Assembly: GCA_020860605.1 (NCBI GenBank)
Contig: JAJBTZ010000090.1
Coordinates: forward strand, 186,001-250,000
DNA length: 64,000 nt
Direction of reading: 5' to 3'
Source: Ruminococcus sp.
GTDB taxonomy: Bacteria; Bacillota; Clostridia; Oscillospirales; Ruminococcaceae
Shown here one piece after another: positions 17,094-27,636 of the stretch (its first letter is position 1; each line of letters begins with the position of its first letter). Both the position numbers and the translations under genes were made by a program. Under the pieces are notes generated by a model, which saw nothing but the letters and a program-made list of their open reading frames with translations, was not told where the DNA came from and searched no databases.

Positions 17094-17699
17094 CTATTTC
17101 TTCCCCTCAAACAACTCTTTCAACACCCTTGGCGTATACTGCTGGTTGTCCACAGCGGTGAAGCTGGATTGGATTTCGCCAGACATGACTTCGGAATAGT
17201 TCTTCATGAGGATGGCTTCGGCACGCTTGATTTCATCCTTCACCCACCTGCGCTTTATGCGGAGGTCGTGGAGCATTTTGTAGAGTTTATAGCCATCGAC
17301 GACGTTGCAGGTATAGAATTCGCAGGCATGGAGAATGTCGCACTGCTCACAATCGAGACGGCTGAGCTGTTTGTAGAGAGCGTCCTTGTAGTTTGAGACT
17401 TTCAGATAAGTATCGCCAATATTTTTGAGTGCCTCGTCCCAGTCGACCCTATCCTCAGGATCGATTTCGGGAATACAGTCGGGAGAGATTTGATGCTGGT
17501 TTGGGTCCTGCATCTCAACATGCCAGGTGTCACGCCTGTCCTGAGGGACGCTGGTCTCAATAAAATTCCAGGCTTTCTTGGAAGATGTAAACTTCTGAGC
17601 CTTCTCAAGATTTGTAGTTACACCGAGTTTTCCGCTGCCACTCAGACACACGTAGCAATCGCGGTTGGCGTTTATGATTATGTAGTAAGTATTGGCCAC
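17094..17699 (-). CDS. Unrecognised 201-residue cytoplasmic protein
   Basis: No family recognised. The first ~50 residues (TYYIIINANRDCYVCLSGSG) look like a small beta-rich module with a conserved-looking KAQKFTSSKKAWNFI helix; the middle is acidic and Pro/Asp-rich; the last ~100 residues are helical and contain a cysteine cluster CEQCDILHACEFYTC followed by a basic helix (KMLHDLRIKRRWVKDEIKRAEAI). It could bind metal or nucleic acid, but nothing proves this. It has a consensus promoter and is convergent with the GH39 gene (6 bases between stops). Confidence 0.78.
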   Translation of the reverse strand: MANTYYIIINANRDCYVCLSGSGKLGVTTNLEKAQKFTSSKKAWNFIETSVPQDRRDTWHVEMQDPNQHQISPDCIPEIDPEDRVDWDEALKNIGDTYLKVSNYKDALYKQLSRLDCEQCDILHACEFYTCNVVDGYKLYKMLHDLRIKRRWVKDEIKRAEAILMKNYSEVMSGEIQSSFTAVDNQQYTPRVLKELFEGKK

Positions 17700-17760
17700 C
17701 TGACATCACTCCTGTTAGTTGATATATTCGCATCCAGTTGACACGAATGTTTATGAACTA

Positions 17761-17789
17761 ATTATAGACAATATGTCGGAGGTTGTCAA
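17761..17789 (-). promoter_or_regulatory. Consensus sigma-A promoter for the 201-aa gene
   Basis: Minus strand TTGACA, 17 bases, TATAAT, about 62 bases before the start at 17699. Confidence 0.85.
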
Positions 17790-17820
17790 TATAAGGCGAA
17801 AGAAAACTTTTATAAAAGCT

Positions 17821-17853
17821 AAAGACCGAACCGTAGTATTTGGTTCGGTCTTT
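17821..17853 (-). terminator. Terminator after ylmC
   Basis: AAAGACCGAACC / GGTTCGGTCTTT, a 12-bp perfect stem, followed on the minus strand by AGCTTTTAT. The plus side also continues with ATTTGTTTTT. Confidence 0.8.
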
Positions 17854-17864
17854 ATTTGTTTTTG

Positions 17865-18185
17865 CTATGCATATGCAGTCTGGGCTTCATCGTCTCTTGA
17901 CTTCCCTATAAATCCAAGTCTCGGCTGCTGCTCCCTCCATGAAAGCTTTTCATCTGAAGATATCAGGACTGTGTCGCGTCCTATCAAATCAATATCACTG
18001 TATCTTATGATCATGTCGCTGTCTCGGCCTAGTATTCCAAAAAGTCTCGGCCTGCCGTAAACGATTACCGAGACTATAGATGCGTTGTCGGTGTCTATTT
18101 CTATATCGCTGATTTTCCCAAGCATAGTGCCGGTTTTGGTTTCGATAAGCTCCTTGTGCTTAAGCTCAGTCAATGTACATTTCAT
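17865..18185 (-). CDS. YlmC/YmxH family PRC-barrel sporulation-associated protein
   Basis: A 106-residue PRC-barrel protein. The N-terminal MKCTLTELKHKELIETKTGTMLGKISDIEID is the usual start of the YlmC/YmxH family (about 80-90 aa), and GRPRLFGILGRDSDMIIRYSDIDLIGRDTVLI completes the barrel. Family members occur in spore formers, sometimes under sporulation sigma factors, and their biochemical role is not defined. The C-terminal ~20 residues are extra. A hairpin whose 3' arm includes the ribosome site precedes the start. Confidence 0.85.
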   Translation of the reverse strand: MKCTLTELKHKELIETKTGTMLGKISDIEIDTDNASIVSVIVYGRPRLFGILGRDSDMIIRYSDIDLIGRDTVLISSDEKLSWREQQPRLGFIGKSRDDEAQTAYA

Positions 18186-18194
18186 AAAAACTCA

Positions 18195-18219
18195 CCTCAG
18201 TCAAATAATATGACTGAGG
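18195..18219 (-). promoter_or_regulatory. Hairpin covering the ylmC Shine-Dalgarno
   Basis: CCTCAGTCA and TGACTGAGG form a perfect 9-bp stem with a 7-base loop. On the minus strand the 3' arm ends in GAGG, part of the SD GAGGTGAG for the gene at 18185, and TTTTT follows. It may be a terminator for the upstream gene, an SD-sequestering structure, or both. Confidence 0.55.
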
Positions 18220-18247
18220 CGGGCAATTTATTATCCTTGATTCGAAT

Positions 18248-19024
18248 TCAGGCGTTCGACGCCGAGGTCTGGCAGCCACAGGTGGCGTCCTCGAGGCTCT
18301 TTGGGAAGAATTCGTTTGACGGGAAGCTGATCTTCTCAAAAAGCTCGCATGGGCTCTCAGTGTTGGAAACACATTCCTTGCTCGGGACTGAATAGTCATA
18401 CGACGGCACCATGATGGGAACAGTTCTCGCGAGCGACACTATCGAGAAGACACCGAGTGTCACATAAATAGCTTTCCTCGATGCTGAAATAACAGCACTT
18501 TCAACAGCTGTGTCCATGATGCAAGCTGGTGATGGGATGGCAACGAGGCGGATTCCCAGGACAATCGGGTCGGCAACAGCAAGGGTCGCCTTTGGCGGAT
18601 TGCTGTAGCTGCAACCTGTCGATGTGACGGCGCCATTGTCGCTCGAGGTGAAGTATTTCGTACCTCCGTCGCTTCCGTAGAGTATTACCTTCTTTGTGAA
18701 TGTTGCAGTTCCTGTAACGGTTTCAGCTGGTGAGGAAGCTGAAGCTGCGAGGTCAATTTCAACGTTGAAGGTGTAAGTAATGTCAACCGAGTAGAAGCCC
18801 TTGTTGAACGGGATCGGCTCAACCGAGAAGTATACGCTTGTCACCTCGGCACATCTTGCTTTCGCATAGTTCGCTTCGTTCACAAGTTTTATCGACTCGA
18901 AGTCCTGAAAAGTCACTTCCAGATCCTCAAGGCAATCCCTGTCGGAGCAACTGTCGAATATCCGCTGAGCTTCAATGGTTACCGCTTCCTTGAAGCCATA
19001 GGGGTTAGATCCGAAATCAGCCAT
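18248..19024 (-). CDS. Unrecognised cysteine-containing protein, possibly spore-associated
   Basis: 258 residues, no certain family. The N-terminus (SNPYGFKEAVTIEAQRIFDSCSDRDCLEDL) resembles a conserved clostridial hypothetical protein I cannot name. The body is beta-rich and hydrophobic (YSVDITYTFNVEIDLAA). Eleven cysteines are scattered, including CSDRDC, near the start, and CGCQ at the C-terminus. No signal peptide or membrane anchor. AGGAGG stands 7 bases before the ATG. The upstream region has a sigma-E-like rather than a sigma-A-like promoter, and YlmC follows, so a sporulation role is a reasonable but unproved guess. Confidence 0.75.
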   Translation of the reverse strand: MADFGSNPYGFKEAVTIEAQRIFDSCSDRDCLEDLEVTFQDFESIKLVNEANYAKARCAEVTSVYFSVEPIPFNKGFYSVDITYTFNVEIDLAASASSPAETVTGTATFTKKVILYGSDGGTKYFTSSDNGAVTSTGCSYSNPPKATLAVADPIVLGIRLVAIPSPACIMDTAVESAVISASRKAIYVTLGVFSIVSLARTVPIMVPSYDYSVPSKECVSNTESPCELFEKISFPSNEFFPKSLEDATCGCQTSASNA

Positions 19025-19048
19025 TGTATATCCTCCTATTAAGTATTA

Positions 19049-19075
19049 AAGTTATGAAACTTCTCTACATATTAT
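19049..19075 (-). promoter_or_regulatory. Possible sigma-E-like (mother-cell) promoter
   Basis: Minus strand ATA, 16 bases, CATAACTT, against the Bacillus sigma-E pattern ATA-N16-18-CATACANT. No sigma-A match is seen nearby. Low information content, so this is tentative. Confidence 0.28.
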
Positions 19076-19117
19076 TCGGATATACATGTTTTAGTGATTG
19101 CGAATTTGAACATATAG

Positions 19118-19157
19118 AAGTACAGGGCGAGAACCTATATGGTCTCTCCCTGTACTT
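19118..19157 (-). terminator. Hairpin after polC
   Basis: AAGTACAGGG / CCCTGTACTT 10-bp stem with a further inner GAG/CTC pairing; 6 bases after the polC stop. The T-run is short, so efficiency is uncertain. Confidence 0.6.
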
Positions 19158-19162
19158 ATAGT

Positions 19163-22100
19163 TTAAAACAAAGTCATCTGGGACTCGAGAGGCATATCTC
19201 CGAACGCTCCGAGTGCAACAAGTGAATCTATAGTCGATTTCGAAACGCCAGACTGAGCTCGGAATTCCTCAACAGTGATGAAGTTCTTGTTCTGAGCAGC
19301 TTCGTAGATGGCAAGTGCTGCACTTTCGCCCACTCCTGAAACAGAGATAAAAGGCAGGCGGATCTTTCCATCTTCAAGCTGATAAATCTTGTGGTGGGAT
19401 TTATGAATATCCACTGGCAGGAACTCGATTCCACGGCAGAGGGCTTCGTTGATGATCATGAGGGTGTCGAGAACGCCGTCTTCCTTGTCGGTTCTGTCGC
19501 CCTTCTGGCGGTATTCGTCGATCTTGTTTCTTGCAGCACGCTTGCCTCTGACGGCGGTTTCAGCGTCAAAATCTTCTCCACGAACGGTGAAGATTGCTGC
19601 ATAGAATTCCAATGGATAATGAACCTTGTACCACGCCAGACGAATTGCAGCTGTTACATAGGCAGCAGCATGGGCCTTCGGGAACATGTATTTGATCTTC
19701 ATACAGCTGTCGATGTACCACTCGGGAACGTCGTGGTCTCGCATCTCCTGCTTCATCTCTTCTGTAAGAAGCTTCGGCGCATTGCCCTTTCTGACAATCT
19801 CCATTATCTTGAACGAGAGACTCGGATCCATGCCGTGATAGATAAGATATGTCATGATACTGTCACGGGTTCCTATAACCTGATCGATGGTACAAGTGCC
19901 GTTTCGGATAAGTTCAGAAGCGTTTCCGAGCCATACATCGGTGCCGTGCGAAAGTCCTGAAATCTGAAGAAGGTCTGAGAATGTTTTAGGTTTACATTCT
20001 TTAAGCATCCCCCTGACAAATCCAGTGCCCATTTCAGGGATTCCCAAGGTTCCAGTGTTGCAGGATATCTCTTCTTCGGTAACACCAAGTGCTTCTGGAG
20101 AAGTGAACAGCGAATATACCAACGGGTCACTCATAGGAGTCTCTGTGATGACGGTGCCGGTCATGTCTTCGAGATACTTATAGAGTGTCGGGACATCATG
20201 GCCGAGCTCATCGAGCTTCAGAATTGTATCATGAAGAGAGTTGAAGTCGAAGTGGGTTGTTACAATATCTGAATCGGCCTTTTCGGCAGGATGCTGGACA
20301 GGGGTGAAGTCATAGACATCATACTCACTCGGAATTACGACCATTCCGCCAGGGTGCTGGCCTGTGGTACGTTTCGTGCCAGTGCAGCCTTTTGCGAGTC
20401 TTTCGATTTCAGCTGTCGGTAGCTTTATGCCCTTGTTTTCCATGTATCGCATAACATAGCCATAGGCAGTTTTATCAGCAACAGTCGAAATGGTTCCGGC
20501 TTTGAAGACCTTGTCGGAGCCGAAAAGCTCTTCGGTATACTTATGAGCGCTCGCCTGATAGTCGCCTGAGAAGTTGAGGTCTATATCGGGAGACTTATCG
20601 CCATTGAAGCCTAAGAAGGTTTCAAACGGGATATCGTGGCCATCACGGTGCATTGGTGTACCACATTCAGGGCAATTCTTCTCGGGCAGGTCAAAGCCTG
20701 AGCCGATTTCGCCATTTGTAAAGAATTCTGAATGTTTGCACTTTGGGCAGACATAGTGAGGAACAAGAGGGTTAACTTCTGAGATTCCCGCCATTGATGC
20801 TACAAATGACGAGCCAACAGAACCACGGGAGCCAACCTGATAACCATGCTCAACGGAATTGGCGACGAGTCTTTTAGCAATGACATAGAGGACTGCAAAT
20901 CCATGCTTAATGATTGAATCGAGCTCTTTGTCGAGGCGCTTCGAGACGATTTCAGGAAGCGGATCGCCATATATCTCTCTGGCTCTACGCTGGCAGATTT
21001 CGACGAGCTCTTCATCCGCTCCATCGATGTGAGGAGTGAAGGTTCCCTTCGGGAACGCTCTTAGCTCAGGGTCGGTCATATTGGCGATGAGATTTGAGTT
21101 GGTGACTACTACTTCATAAGCCTTTTCTTCGCCCAAGTACGCGAAATCAGCGAGCATCTCTTCGGTAGTCTTGAGATAGAGAGGAGACGGAACCGGCGAA
21201 GCAGGATGAGTAACTCCCGTCAGGATTGAACGGTATATAGCATCGGAAGCATCCAGGAAGTGGACGTCGCCAGTTGCAACAACAGGAATTGAAAGCTCCT
21301 CGCCAAGCTTGACGATGGTTCGGTTGAAGTTCTCGAGCTGCTCTTCACTGGTGACCGAGCCGTCGTTCAGCATGAAGGCGTTATTCTCAATCGGCTGGAT
21401 TTCGAGGTAGTCATAGAATCTTGCGATTTCGCAGAGGTCATCCCATGACTTGCCCTGGAATACCGCTCTGAAGAGTTCTCCCCCTTCACAGGCGGAGCCG
21501 ACGATGAGGCCTTCACGATGCTTGATAAGCTCAGATTTCGGGATTCTTGGGGTTTTATGATAGTATTTAAGATTAGAATCGGATATAAGTATGTAGAGAT
21601 TCTTGAGGCCGACCTTATCCTTGGCAATAATGGTCTGATGGAATGTCGGGAGCTTTGAAGTGTCAGTCTTGGCAACTGCTGCATTGACAAGATCGACTGT
21701 GAGGTCTTTGTCCTTCTCCATGAGGCGTTCCGAAAGCTTCATGAAGATTCCTGCGTTGACTTCGGCATCGTCACAGGCTCTATGGTGGTGGAAATCGCCT
21801 AAATTCAGGTTCTTCGCGACATAATCAAGGGTGAATTTTCCTAAGTGAGGGAGCATTGCTCTCGACATTGCGACAGTATCTAAGTACGAGAAGTCAAACT
21901 TCTTACCGCAGCGCTTGACAGCTGTTTTTATGAAGGAAGTATCGAAGGAAGCGTTGTGAGCTATCAACACTGGCGTATCACCGCAGAATTTCATGAACTG
22001 GTCCAAAGCTTCGTCTTCGAATGGTGCATCAGCAACCATGGAGTCGTTAATGCTTGTGAGTTCTGTGATTCTTGAGGGAATATGTCTGCCCGGGTTGACG

Positions 22101-23497
22101 AAAGTATCCATTCGCTCGACTACTTGCAGATTTTTCACTCTTACGGCACCGATTTCGATTATTCTTTCGGTGACAGCGGAAAGGCCAGTGGTTTCGAGGT
22201 CAAAGACTATGAATTCGTCTGTAAGCTTTCTATGATCCTCACCGAAGTAGATATTCGTCTCGTCGTTGACCTGATAAGCTTCAACGCCGTAGATAACCTT
22301 GAAGTTTCCGCCTTCCTTGCGGATCTTGTCGACCTCATACATGGCATCAGGGAAGCCCTGAACAACGCCATAGTCGGTGATTGCAATCGCTGGCATCCCC
22401 CACTCGTAGGCTCGTCTTACGCTCTCGTTTGAAGGTGCAATGCCGTCCATGATGGACATGTTTGAATGGCAGTGGAGCTCGACGCGCTTGACCGGCGCGT
22501 TATCAGTTCTCTTGACTCTCTTGACCGAGCTGATGTCTTTTGGACGGATATTGAGCTCATTATCATACGAGTCGAACTGGACTTCACCGTTTATCAGGAC
22601 AGTCATGCCCTTTTTAAGCATGTCCAAGTACGCTTCGCCCTTGGCAGTGAGCTCGATTATCTTAACGACGACAGAGCTCTGATAATCGGTTATTTTGACC
22701 GTGATGATGATTCGCTTGCCGTCCTTGGTGTTTCTTGAGTCAATGTCGAAGATATCGCCTAAGATGGTTACTTTGCTGTTGACGGCTGCATTGTAAACTT
22801 CAGGCATCGAGGTGAGCTCAATGCTACCTGTAATTCTTCTTCCCATGATAACTACAGCTTCAGGAAGAATGTCCTTTGATGGGGGCTCTATCTTGTATGT
22901 ATCCGTTGGAATAGCGTGAGATTTATCTTTCTTGACAGAAGCTGCTACCATCCGTTCGCTTACGAGCTTATCGAGCTCGGCTTCACGCGATGGTGGAACA
23001 AATTCTGGCGCTGGAATATCGCTTACAGGCATTGAATCGCCTGTGATTTCGACAGTAATATTTCTCGAAAACCAGGAATTTATGATTTTTGGGAGCGTTT
23101 CAGTTACACCAGCGTTTTTGATAAAGGTCTCGCCACCAGTCTTAAGGTGAATTCTTAAGACGTCGCCATCGAGATTATACTCTGCTCCGTCGAAGAAGCC
23201 GTTAACAGGAAGACGCTTCTTGAGCTCAGAGATGACGGTTGGCATCATGTCGGCGGTGAGCATCTGAGGCTCAAAGCGAGGACTTATATAAACCTCATTG
23301 ATCCCAAGAGCGCGCTTGAGACCGTATTCGAAGGCTTCGAGCTCGGCGGTTGTGACAGCACATGAAAATTTGACCACAACAGCAACCTTTGTGTGGTCTT
23401 TTGAGAAACCGAGCCTTTGGATTTCGCCTGATTTAATTGACTCTGGGATTATATTTCCGTATGCGCTGAAGAAGTCGCCTACTGTTTTGAATGCCAT
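19163..23497 (-). CDS. polC: DNA polymerase III alpha subunit, Gram-positive PolC type
   Basis: The replicative polymerase of Firmicutes. Domain order over 1444 aa: N-terminal domain (1-210), OB fold (about 230-330), PHP domain opened by the [11 protein letters not shown] motif, interrupted by the DEDD 3'-5' exonuclease ([23 protein letters not shown]), then palm, fingers and thumb. Polymerase metal ligands are in [12 protein letters not shown]. The zinc-binding four-cysteine module [10 protein letters not shown]...CPECGTPM is visible in the palm region. The length is typical of PolC. It is the last gene of the pyrH-to-polC block, 22 bases after ispG. Confidence 0.98.
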   Translation of the reverse strand: MAFKTVGDFFSAYGNIIPESIKSGEIQRLGFSKDHTKVAVVVKFSCAVTTAELEAFEYGLKRALGINEVYISPRFEPQMLTADMMPTVISELKKRLPVNGFFDGAEYNLDGDVLRIHLKTGGETFIKNAGVTETLPKIINSWFSRNITVEITGDSMPVSDIPAPEFVPPSREAELDKLVSERMVAASVKKDKSHAIPTDTYKIEPPSKDILPEAVVIMGRRITGSIELTSMPEVYNAAVNSKVTILGDIFDIDSRNTKDGKRIIITVKITDYQSSVVVKIIELTAKGEAYLDMLKKGMTVLINGEVQFDSYDNELNIRPKDISSVKRVKRTDNAPVKRVELHCHSNMSIMDGIAPSNESVRRAYEWGMPAIAITDYGVVQGFPDAMYEVDKIRKEGGNFKVIYGVEAYQVNDETNIYFGEDHRKLTDEFIVFDLETTGLSAVTERIIEIGAVRVKNLQVVERMDTFVNPGRHIPSRITELTSINDSMVADAPFEDEALDQFMKFCGDTPVLIAHNASFDTSFIKTAVKRCGKKFDFSYLDTVAMSRAMLPHLGKFTLDYVAKNLNLGDFHHHRACDDAEVNAGIFMKLSERLMEKDKDLTVDLVNAAVAKTDTSKLPTFHQTIIAKDKVGLKNLYILISDSNLKYYHKTPRIPKSELIKHREGLIVGSACEGGELFRAVFQGKSWDDLCEIARFYDYLEIQPIENNAFMLNDGSVTSEEQLENFNRTIVKLGEELSIPVVATGDVHFLDASDAIYRSILTGVTHPASPVPSPLYLKTTEEMLADFAYLGEEKAYEVVVTNSNLIANMTDPELRAFPKGTFTPHIDGADEELVEICQRRAREIYGDPLPEIVSKRLDKELDSIIKHGFAVLYVIAKRLVANSVEHGYQVGSRGSVGSSFVASMAGISEVNPLVPHYVCPKCKHSEFFTNGEIGSGFDLPEKNCPECGTPMHRDGHDIPFETFLGFNGDKSPDIDLNFSGDYQASAHKYTEELFGSDKVFKAGTISTVADKTAYGYVMRYMENKGIKLPTAEIERLAKGCTGTKRTTGQHPGGMVVIPSEYDVYDFTPVQHPAEKADSDIVTTHFDFNSLHDTILKLDELGHDVPTLYKYLEDMTGTVITETPMSDPLVYSLFTSPEALGVTEEEISCNTGTLGIPEMGTGFVRGMLKECKPKTFSDLLQISGLSHGTDVWLGNASELIRNGTCTIDQVIGTRDSIMTYLIYHGMDPSLSFKIMEIVRKGNAPKLLTEEMKQEMRDHDVPEWYIDSCMKIKYMFPKAHAAAYVTAAIRLAWYKVHYPLEFYAAIFTVRGEDFDAETAVRGKRAARNKIDEYRQKGDRTDKEDGVLDTLMIINEALCRGIEFLPVDIHKSHHKIYQLEDGKIRLPFISVSGVGESAALAIYEAAQNKNFITVEEFRAQSGVSKSTIDSLVALGAFGDMPLESQMTLF

Positions 23498-23519
23498 CCT
23501 GCACCGTTCCTTTGCGTGA

Positions 23520-24554
23520 TTAAAGCTTGTCTATTTCGCAGAGGAGAGCCGTGAATGCATCCTCCTCTGAGTATCTACCTAATATTTTGTCTTTTTTGAA
23601 GATGACGACCGAGCCGTCTCCACCTGCAAGGCCGATGTCGGCTTCTCGTGCCTCTCCAGGACCATTTACTACACAGCCCATGACAGCGACTGTGATGTCC
23701 TTGTCGACGTTTGCAAGGGCCTTCTCGACCTTGTTTGCAAGCGAAATCAGGTCTATCTTCGTTCTGCCACATGTCGGGCAAGAAACGAGCTTGACTCCGC
23801 CACGAAGGTTCAGGGCTTTTAAGATAGAGATTCCGGCTTCGACTTCCTTTACGGGGTCATCGGTAAGAGAAACTCTGATGGTCTCCCCTATTCCATCTGC
23901 TAAGAGCGAACCGATTCCTATTGAGGACTTGACGAGTCCCATGTTATATGTACCAGCTTCGGTGACGCCTAAGTGTAAAGGGTAATCAGTCATCTGACGC
24001 ATCAGTCTGTAGGCAGCAATGTTGCGCTTGACATCAGAAGATTTTATGGAGACGACTATGTCGTTAAAGTCAAACCTCTCCAACAGCTCGATATGCTTCA
24101 TGGCGCTTTCGCAGAGAGCTTCAGGAGTCGGAGAGCCGTATTTTTCGAGGATGTCCTTCTCAAGAGAGCCAGAATTGACTCCGATTCTTATCGGAACGTT
24201 GTGGCTTCGACAGCAGTCGGCGACAGCTTTTACCTTATCCATATCGCCGATGTTGCCGGGATTTATTCTGATCTTATCGATACCACGTTCACAAGCAGCA
24301 ATTGCAAGGCGGTAATTAAAATGGATATCCGCAACAAGTGGGACTGAAATCTCGTTTTTGATTGCTGGAATCAGCTCAAGAGCTTCTTCGTTTGGAATAG
24401 AAGCTCGGATTATCTCGCAGCCAGCTTTTTCGAGTGCAACTGCCTGCCTGACGCTGCCTTCTATGTCGTCAGCACGAGTGTTGAGCATCGACTGGACATA
24501 GATTCTGCCGTCACCAAGAGTTAAATTTCCAATTCTGACTTTTCTGACAGCCAT
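23520..24554 (-). CDS. ispG: 4-hydroxy-3-methylbut-2-en-1-yl diphosphate synthase
   Basis: Penultimate enzyme of the MEP isoprenoid pathway; a [4Fe-4S] protein reducing MEcPP to HMBPP. Cluster cysteines are in VSCPTCGRT and [12 protein letters not shown], and the TIM-barrel start [11 protein letters not shown]...[11 protein letters not shown] is characteristic. At 344 aa it is the short bacterial form. It sits 14 bases after rseP. Together with dxr and uppS it shows that this organism uses the MEP pathway. Confidence 0.97.
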   Translation of the reverse strand: MAVRKVRIGNLTLGDGRIYVQSMLNTRADDIEGSVRQAVALEKAGCEIIRASIPNEEALELIPAIKNEISVPLVADIHFNYRLAIAACERGIDKIRINPGNIGDMDKVKAVADCCRSHNVPIRIGVNSGSLEKDILEKYGSPTPEALCESAMKHIELLERFDFNDIVVSIKSSDVKRNIAAYRLMRQMTDYPLHLGVTEAGTYNMGLVKSSIGIGSLLADGIGETIRVSLTDDPVKEVEAGISILKALNLRGGVKLVSCPTCGRTKIDLISLANKVEKALANVDKDITVAVMGCVVNGPGEAREADIGLAGGDGSVVIFKKDKILGRYSEEDAFTALLCEIDKL

Positions 24555-24568
24555 TATGGCACCATCCT

Positions 24569-25624
24569 TTAAAATAGCTTTATTATGTCGTTGACCGTGA
24601 CTACTACCATCAGAAGAAGCATTGCTGCCATTCCGATGAAGTGGACCATACCCTCATGCTCAGGCTTGATGGGCTTTCTTCTTATTCCCTCGATTATGAG
24701 GAAAATAGCTCTTGAGCCGTCGAGAGCTGGAATAGGAAGAAGGTTGAATATGCCGACATTGATGGTTATATAGACGACGAAGGTCATGAGGGTTTCGAGC
24801 ATGTCTGCGAATGCAACGCCCTGAGAAGTGGTGCTGACAACTTCGCCTATGGCATCAACTATGCCAACGGGGCCAGACAAATCGTTGATCGAGTAGTTGC
24901 CCTTGATGAGGTCTGCGAGCGACAGCCAGATCATCCTTGAAACGGAGACTGTCTTTCTTGCGGAATAGCTTATTACTGAAATAGGCGTGACTTTTTCTCC
25001 GACAACCATGAAATCAATGTAGAGGGTTGAGGAGCCGTCCTCAGCTACTGCGGATTCAAAAGTGACACCTGAGAGTGATACTTTTTCGCCATCACGGACC
25101 ACGACCATGTCGAAAACTGCGTCCTCGTCGATTTGGAATTCGTAGGAAATGTCTGTATCGGTGTAAATTTTACGACCATTAACCTCTACAATCTTATCGC
25201 CGACTTCGAGACCTGTTACATGTGAGGAGGCATCCTCAGTGTAGAACTGGGCAACGGTGGTTGACACTATTGCATCAGAGCATGATGTAACTATAACTAA
25301 AATCAGGAATCCAAGAACAATATTCATAATTGGTCCTGCAAGGACTACAAGCAGTCTTCGCCAGACTGGCTTGTTTCTGAAAGCTCTTGGATCTTCGCTC
25401 GATTCGTCTTCGCCCTCCATGGCGACAAAGCCTCCGATTGGCAGGCATCTGATTGAATAAGCAGTCTCCTTCTTACCCCACGAAACTATCTTCGGACCCA
25501 TGCCAATCGAGAACTCGTTAACTCTTATTCCCATAGCTTTAGCCATGGCGAAGTGTCCAAGCTCGTGGATGATGATTATAATTCCGAAAATGAGTATCGC
25601 TACTAAGATATAAACTATGGTCAA
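24569..25624 (-). CDS. rseP: Site-2 family intramembrane zinc metalloprotease RseP
   Basis: Cleaves membrane-embedded substrates such as anti-sigma factors and signal-peptide remnants. Zinc motif HELGH at residues 20-24 within the first membrane helix, the second ligand Asp in IPALDGSRAIF, and one PDZ domain between (about 115-190, LEVGDKIVEVNGRKI). Four transmembrane segments, 351 aa. Position between dxr and ispG is the standard Firmicutes order. Confidence 0.95.
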   Translation of the reverse strand: MTIVYILVAILIFGIIIIIHELGHFAMAKAMGIRVNEFSIGMGPKIVSWGKKETAYSIRCLPIGGFVAMEGEDESSEDPRAFRNKPVWRRLLVVLAGPIMNIVLGFLILVIVTSCSDAIVSTTVAQFYTEDASSHVTGLEVGDKIVEVNGRKIYTDTDISYEFQIDEDAVFDMVVVRDGEKVSLSGVTFESAVAEDGSSTLYIDFMVVGEKVTPISVISYSARKTVSVSRMIWLSLADLIKGNYSINDLSGPVGIVDAIGEVVSTTSQGVAFADMLETLMTFVVYITINVGIFNLLPIPALDGSRAIFLIIEGIRRKPIKPEHEGMVHFIGMAAMLLLMVVVTVNDIIKLF

Positions 25625-25637
25625 GGTATCAATCCTT

Positions 25638-26780
25638 TCAGATTTTACTCAAAACAAAATCTCTTGCTGACTTGTCTGCATTAAGTACATCACTGAGGCT
25701 ATTGACAGTTTTATGTTCGATATTTACGAAAGCACTTTCTGCAAGCCTTGCTATGTCGTTGAAGCCTATTTCGCCTCTTAAGAAGCTGGCAACCGCCACT
25801 TCGTTGGCAGCATTTACGATAGCCGGTGCTGTAGTATCGGCGATTTCGGCTGCTTTTATGCAAAGGCCTAAACACTTGAAGGTCTCGATATCAGGCTTTT
25901 GGAATGACAGGCTGCCGTAATCTGTAAGAGAAAGCCTTCTGACGCTTGATTCTGGTCTGTCAGGATACAAAAGGGCATACTGAATCGGGATTCTCATATC
26001 TGGAACGCCAAGCTGAGCAATTATCGAGCCGTCATTGAATTCAACAGCTGAGTGGACGACACTTTCCCTGTGGACTACTACTTCTATCTGTGAAGGCCTG
26101 ACATCAAAGAGCCACATGGCCTCCAAAAACTCGAAGCCTTTGTTCATGAGTGTTGAAGAATCTATCGTTATCTTTGCTCCCATGTTCCAGTTTGGATGCT
26201 TGAGAGCGTCTGAAGCGGTCATCTGCTCAAGCTCTTCCCAAGTCTTTCCGAAGAAAGGTCCACCAGAGGCGGTGAGGATTATTTTGTGGAGATCTCTGCG
26301 GTTTCCTGCCTCTAACGACTGGAAAATAGCAGAATGCTCGCTGTCGACGGGATAGAGCTTAACGCCTTTTTGCTTTATGGCTTCAGTGACTAACATTCCG
26401 CCAGCGACAAGAGTCTCTTTATTTGCGAGTGCTATGTCTTTTCCAGCGTTTATTGCTGCAAGAGTTGGCTCGAGGCCAACCATACCGACAACTGAGTTCA
26501 GGACTATATCAGACTCTGGCTCACAGGCTGCTTCACAGAGTCCATCCATGCCGGAAAGGACGGTTATGCCGGTTCCCTTCAACGCATCTTTCAGCTCGTC
26601 AACGTGGTCACTGTCGTAGATGCAGACAAGATTAGGCTTAAATTCAAGGGCTTGCTCGGCAATGAGCTTCCAGTTGGATTTGGCTGCAAGAGCAGTCACG
26701 GTGAGGCCGTGGCGCTTTATTACGTCCAGAGACTGAACGCCTATTGAACCCGTTGAACCGAGAAGAGATACTTTCTTCAT
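25638..26780 (-). CDS. dxr: 1-deoxy-D-xylulose 5-phosphate reductoisomerase
   Basis: First committed MEP-pathway step: DXP to MEP with NADPH. The nucleotide-binding loop LLGSTGSIGVQSLDVI is at the N-terminus; the metal and substrate region is YPVDSEHSAIFQ and ASGGPFFGKTWEELE; the C-terminal helical domain (IVNAANEVAVASFL) is intact. 380 aa, normal. 14 bases separate it from the genes on both sides. Confidence 0.97.
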   Translation of the reverse strand: MKKVSLLGSTGSIGVQSLDVIKRHGLTVTALAAKSNWKLIAEQALEFKPNLVCIYDSDHVDELKDALKGTGITVLSGMDGLCEAACEPESDIVLNSVVGMVGLEPTLAAINAGKDIALANKETLVAGGMLVTEAIKQKGVKLYPVDSEHSAIFQSLEAGNRRDLHKIILTASGGPFFGKTWEELEQMTASDALKHPNWNMGAKITIDSSTLMNKGFEFLEAMWLFDVRPSQIEVVVHRESVVHSAVEFNDGSIIAQLGVPDMRIPIQYALLYPDRPESSVRRLSLTDYGSLSFQKPDIETFKCLGLCIKAAEIADTTAPAIVNAANEVAVASFLRGEIGFNDIARLAESAFVNIEHKTVNSLSDVLNADKSARDFVLSKI

Positions 26781-26794
26781 TTAAATTCCACCTA

Positions 26795-27619
26795 TCAGAA
26801 AATTCCGATGCTGCTGGCACAGATGGCCATGAAGGGTGCCACAAATACTACGCTGTCGAACCTGTCGAGAGCTCCACCATGCCCTGGGAAAAGGTTTCCA
26901 TAGTCCTTGACGTCACAGTGACGCTTGATAACAGAGGCGAAGAGGTCGCCTGCCACTCCTAAGAGGGCACAGCCAGCACCTAAGAGAGCCATCAGGATAT
27001 AGTTTACGCTTGCTTCAGGCATTACGAGGTCAACAACCAAGCTGAATGCCAAGAACAGGATCACGTCTGTAAGAATTCCGCCGATGAAGCCCTCGACTGT
27101 TTTCTTTGGGCTTATTTTCGGGCAGAGCTTGTGCTTACCTAAGAAGGTTCCGACGAAATAGGCACCTGTATCATCAAGCCAGGCTCCACAGAATGTGAGT
27201 ATAAGTGCTAAGAGCCCGAACTGCTCGCTTGAGGCTTCGATCACACAGAGGCTGGACATCGCTATAGAAATAAGAAGTGAATAGAGCACTACCGTCGAAT
27301 AGAATCCGATATCGGTCTTCTCATAGCCGATGAAGACATCGAGAGCGTACAATACGATATATGCAAATATGACGGCCAAATATATGTACAAACCGTCGCT
27401 TATAGGGAGAAATCTTACTGCGAACGGGAAAAAGACTGACAGGCAGAGGCTTCCTGCAAAAAGAAGGCTCTTGAGAAGCTTATTAGCACGGAACAGTTCA
27501 AACATCATGATAGTTGTCAGCGCAGCTATTGCGATGTTCAGCACAATAGTGCTGTGGAAGCAGAGAACTGCTGCCAGGAGAATCAACGCTACTATAGCGG
27601 TTATTATTCTTGTTTTCAA
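26795..27619 (-). CDS. cdsA: Phosphatidate cytidylyltransferase
   Basis: Makes CDP-diacylglycerol from phosphatidic acid and CTP in the membrane. About eight hydrophobic segments, and the C-terminal signature SPKKTVEGFIGG followed by FPGHGGALDRFDS matches the family motif. 274 aa. Located between uppS and dxr in the conserved order. Confidence 0.95.
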   Translation of the reverse strand: MKTRIITAIVALILLAAVLCFHSTIVLNIAIAALTTIMMFELFRANKLLKSLLFAGSLCLSVFFPFAVRFLPISDGLYIYLAVIFAYIVLYALDVFIGYEKTDIGFYSTVVLYSLLISIAMSSLCVIEASSEQFGLLALILTFCGAWLDDTGAYFVGTFLGKHKLCPKISPKKTVEGFIGGILTDVILFLAFSLVVDLVMPEASVNYILMALLGAGCALLGVAGDLFASVIKRHCDVKDYGNLFPGHGGALDRFDSVVFVAPFMAICASSIGIF

Positions 27620-27636
27620 TTATAGTCCCCCATTTA

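Noticed and set aside
19391-19960. 189-codon plus-strand ORF in polC
   Set aside because: Antisense to conserved polymerase sequence.
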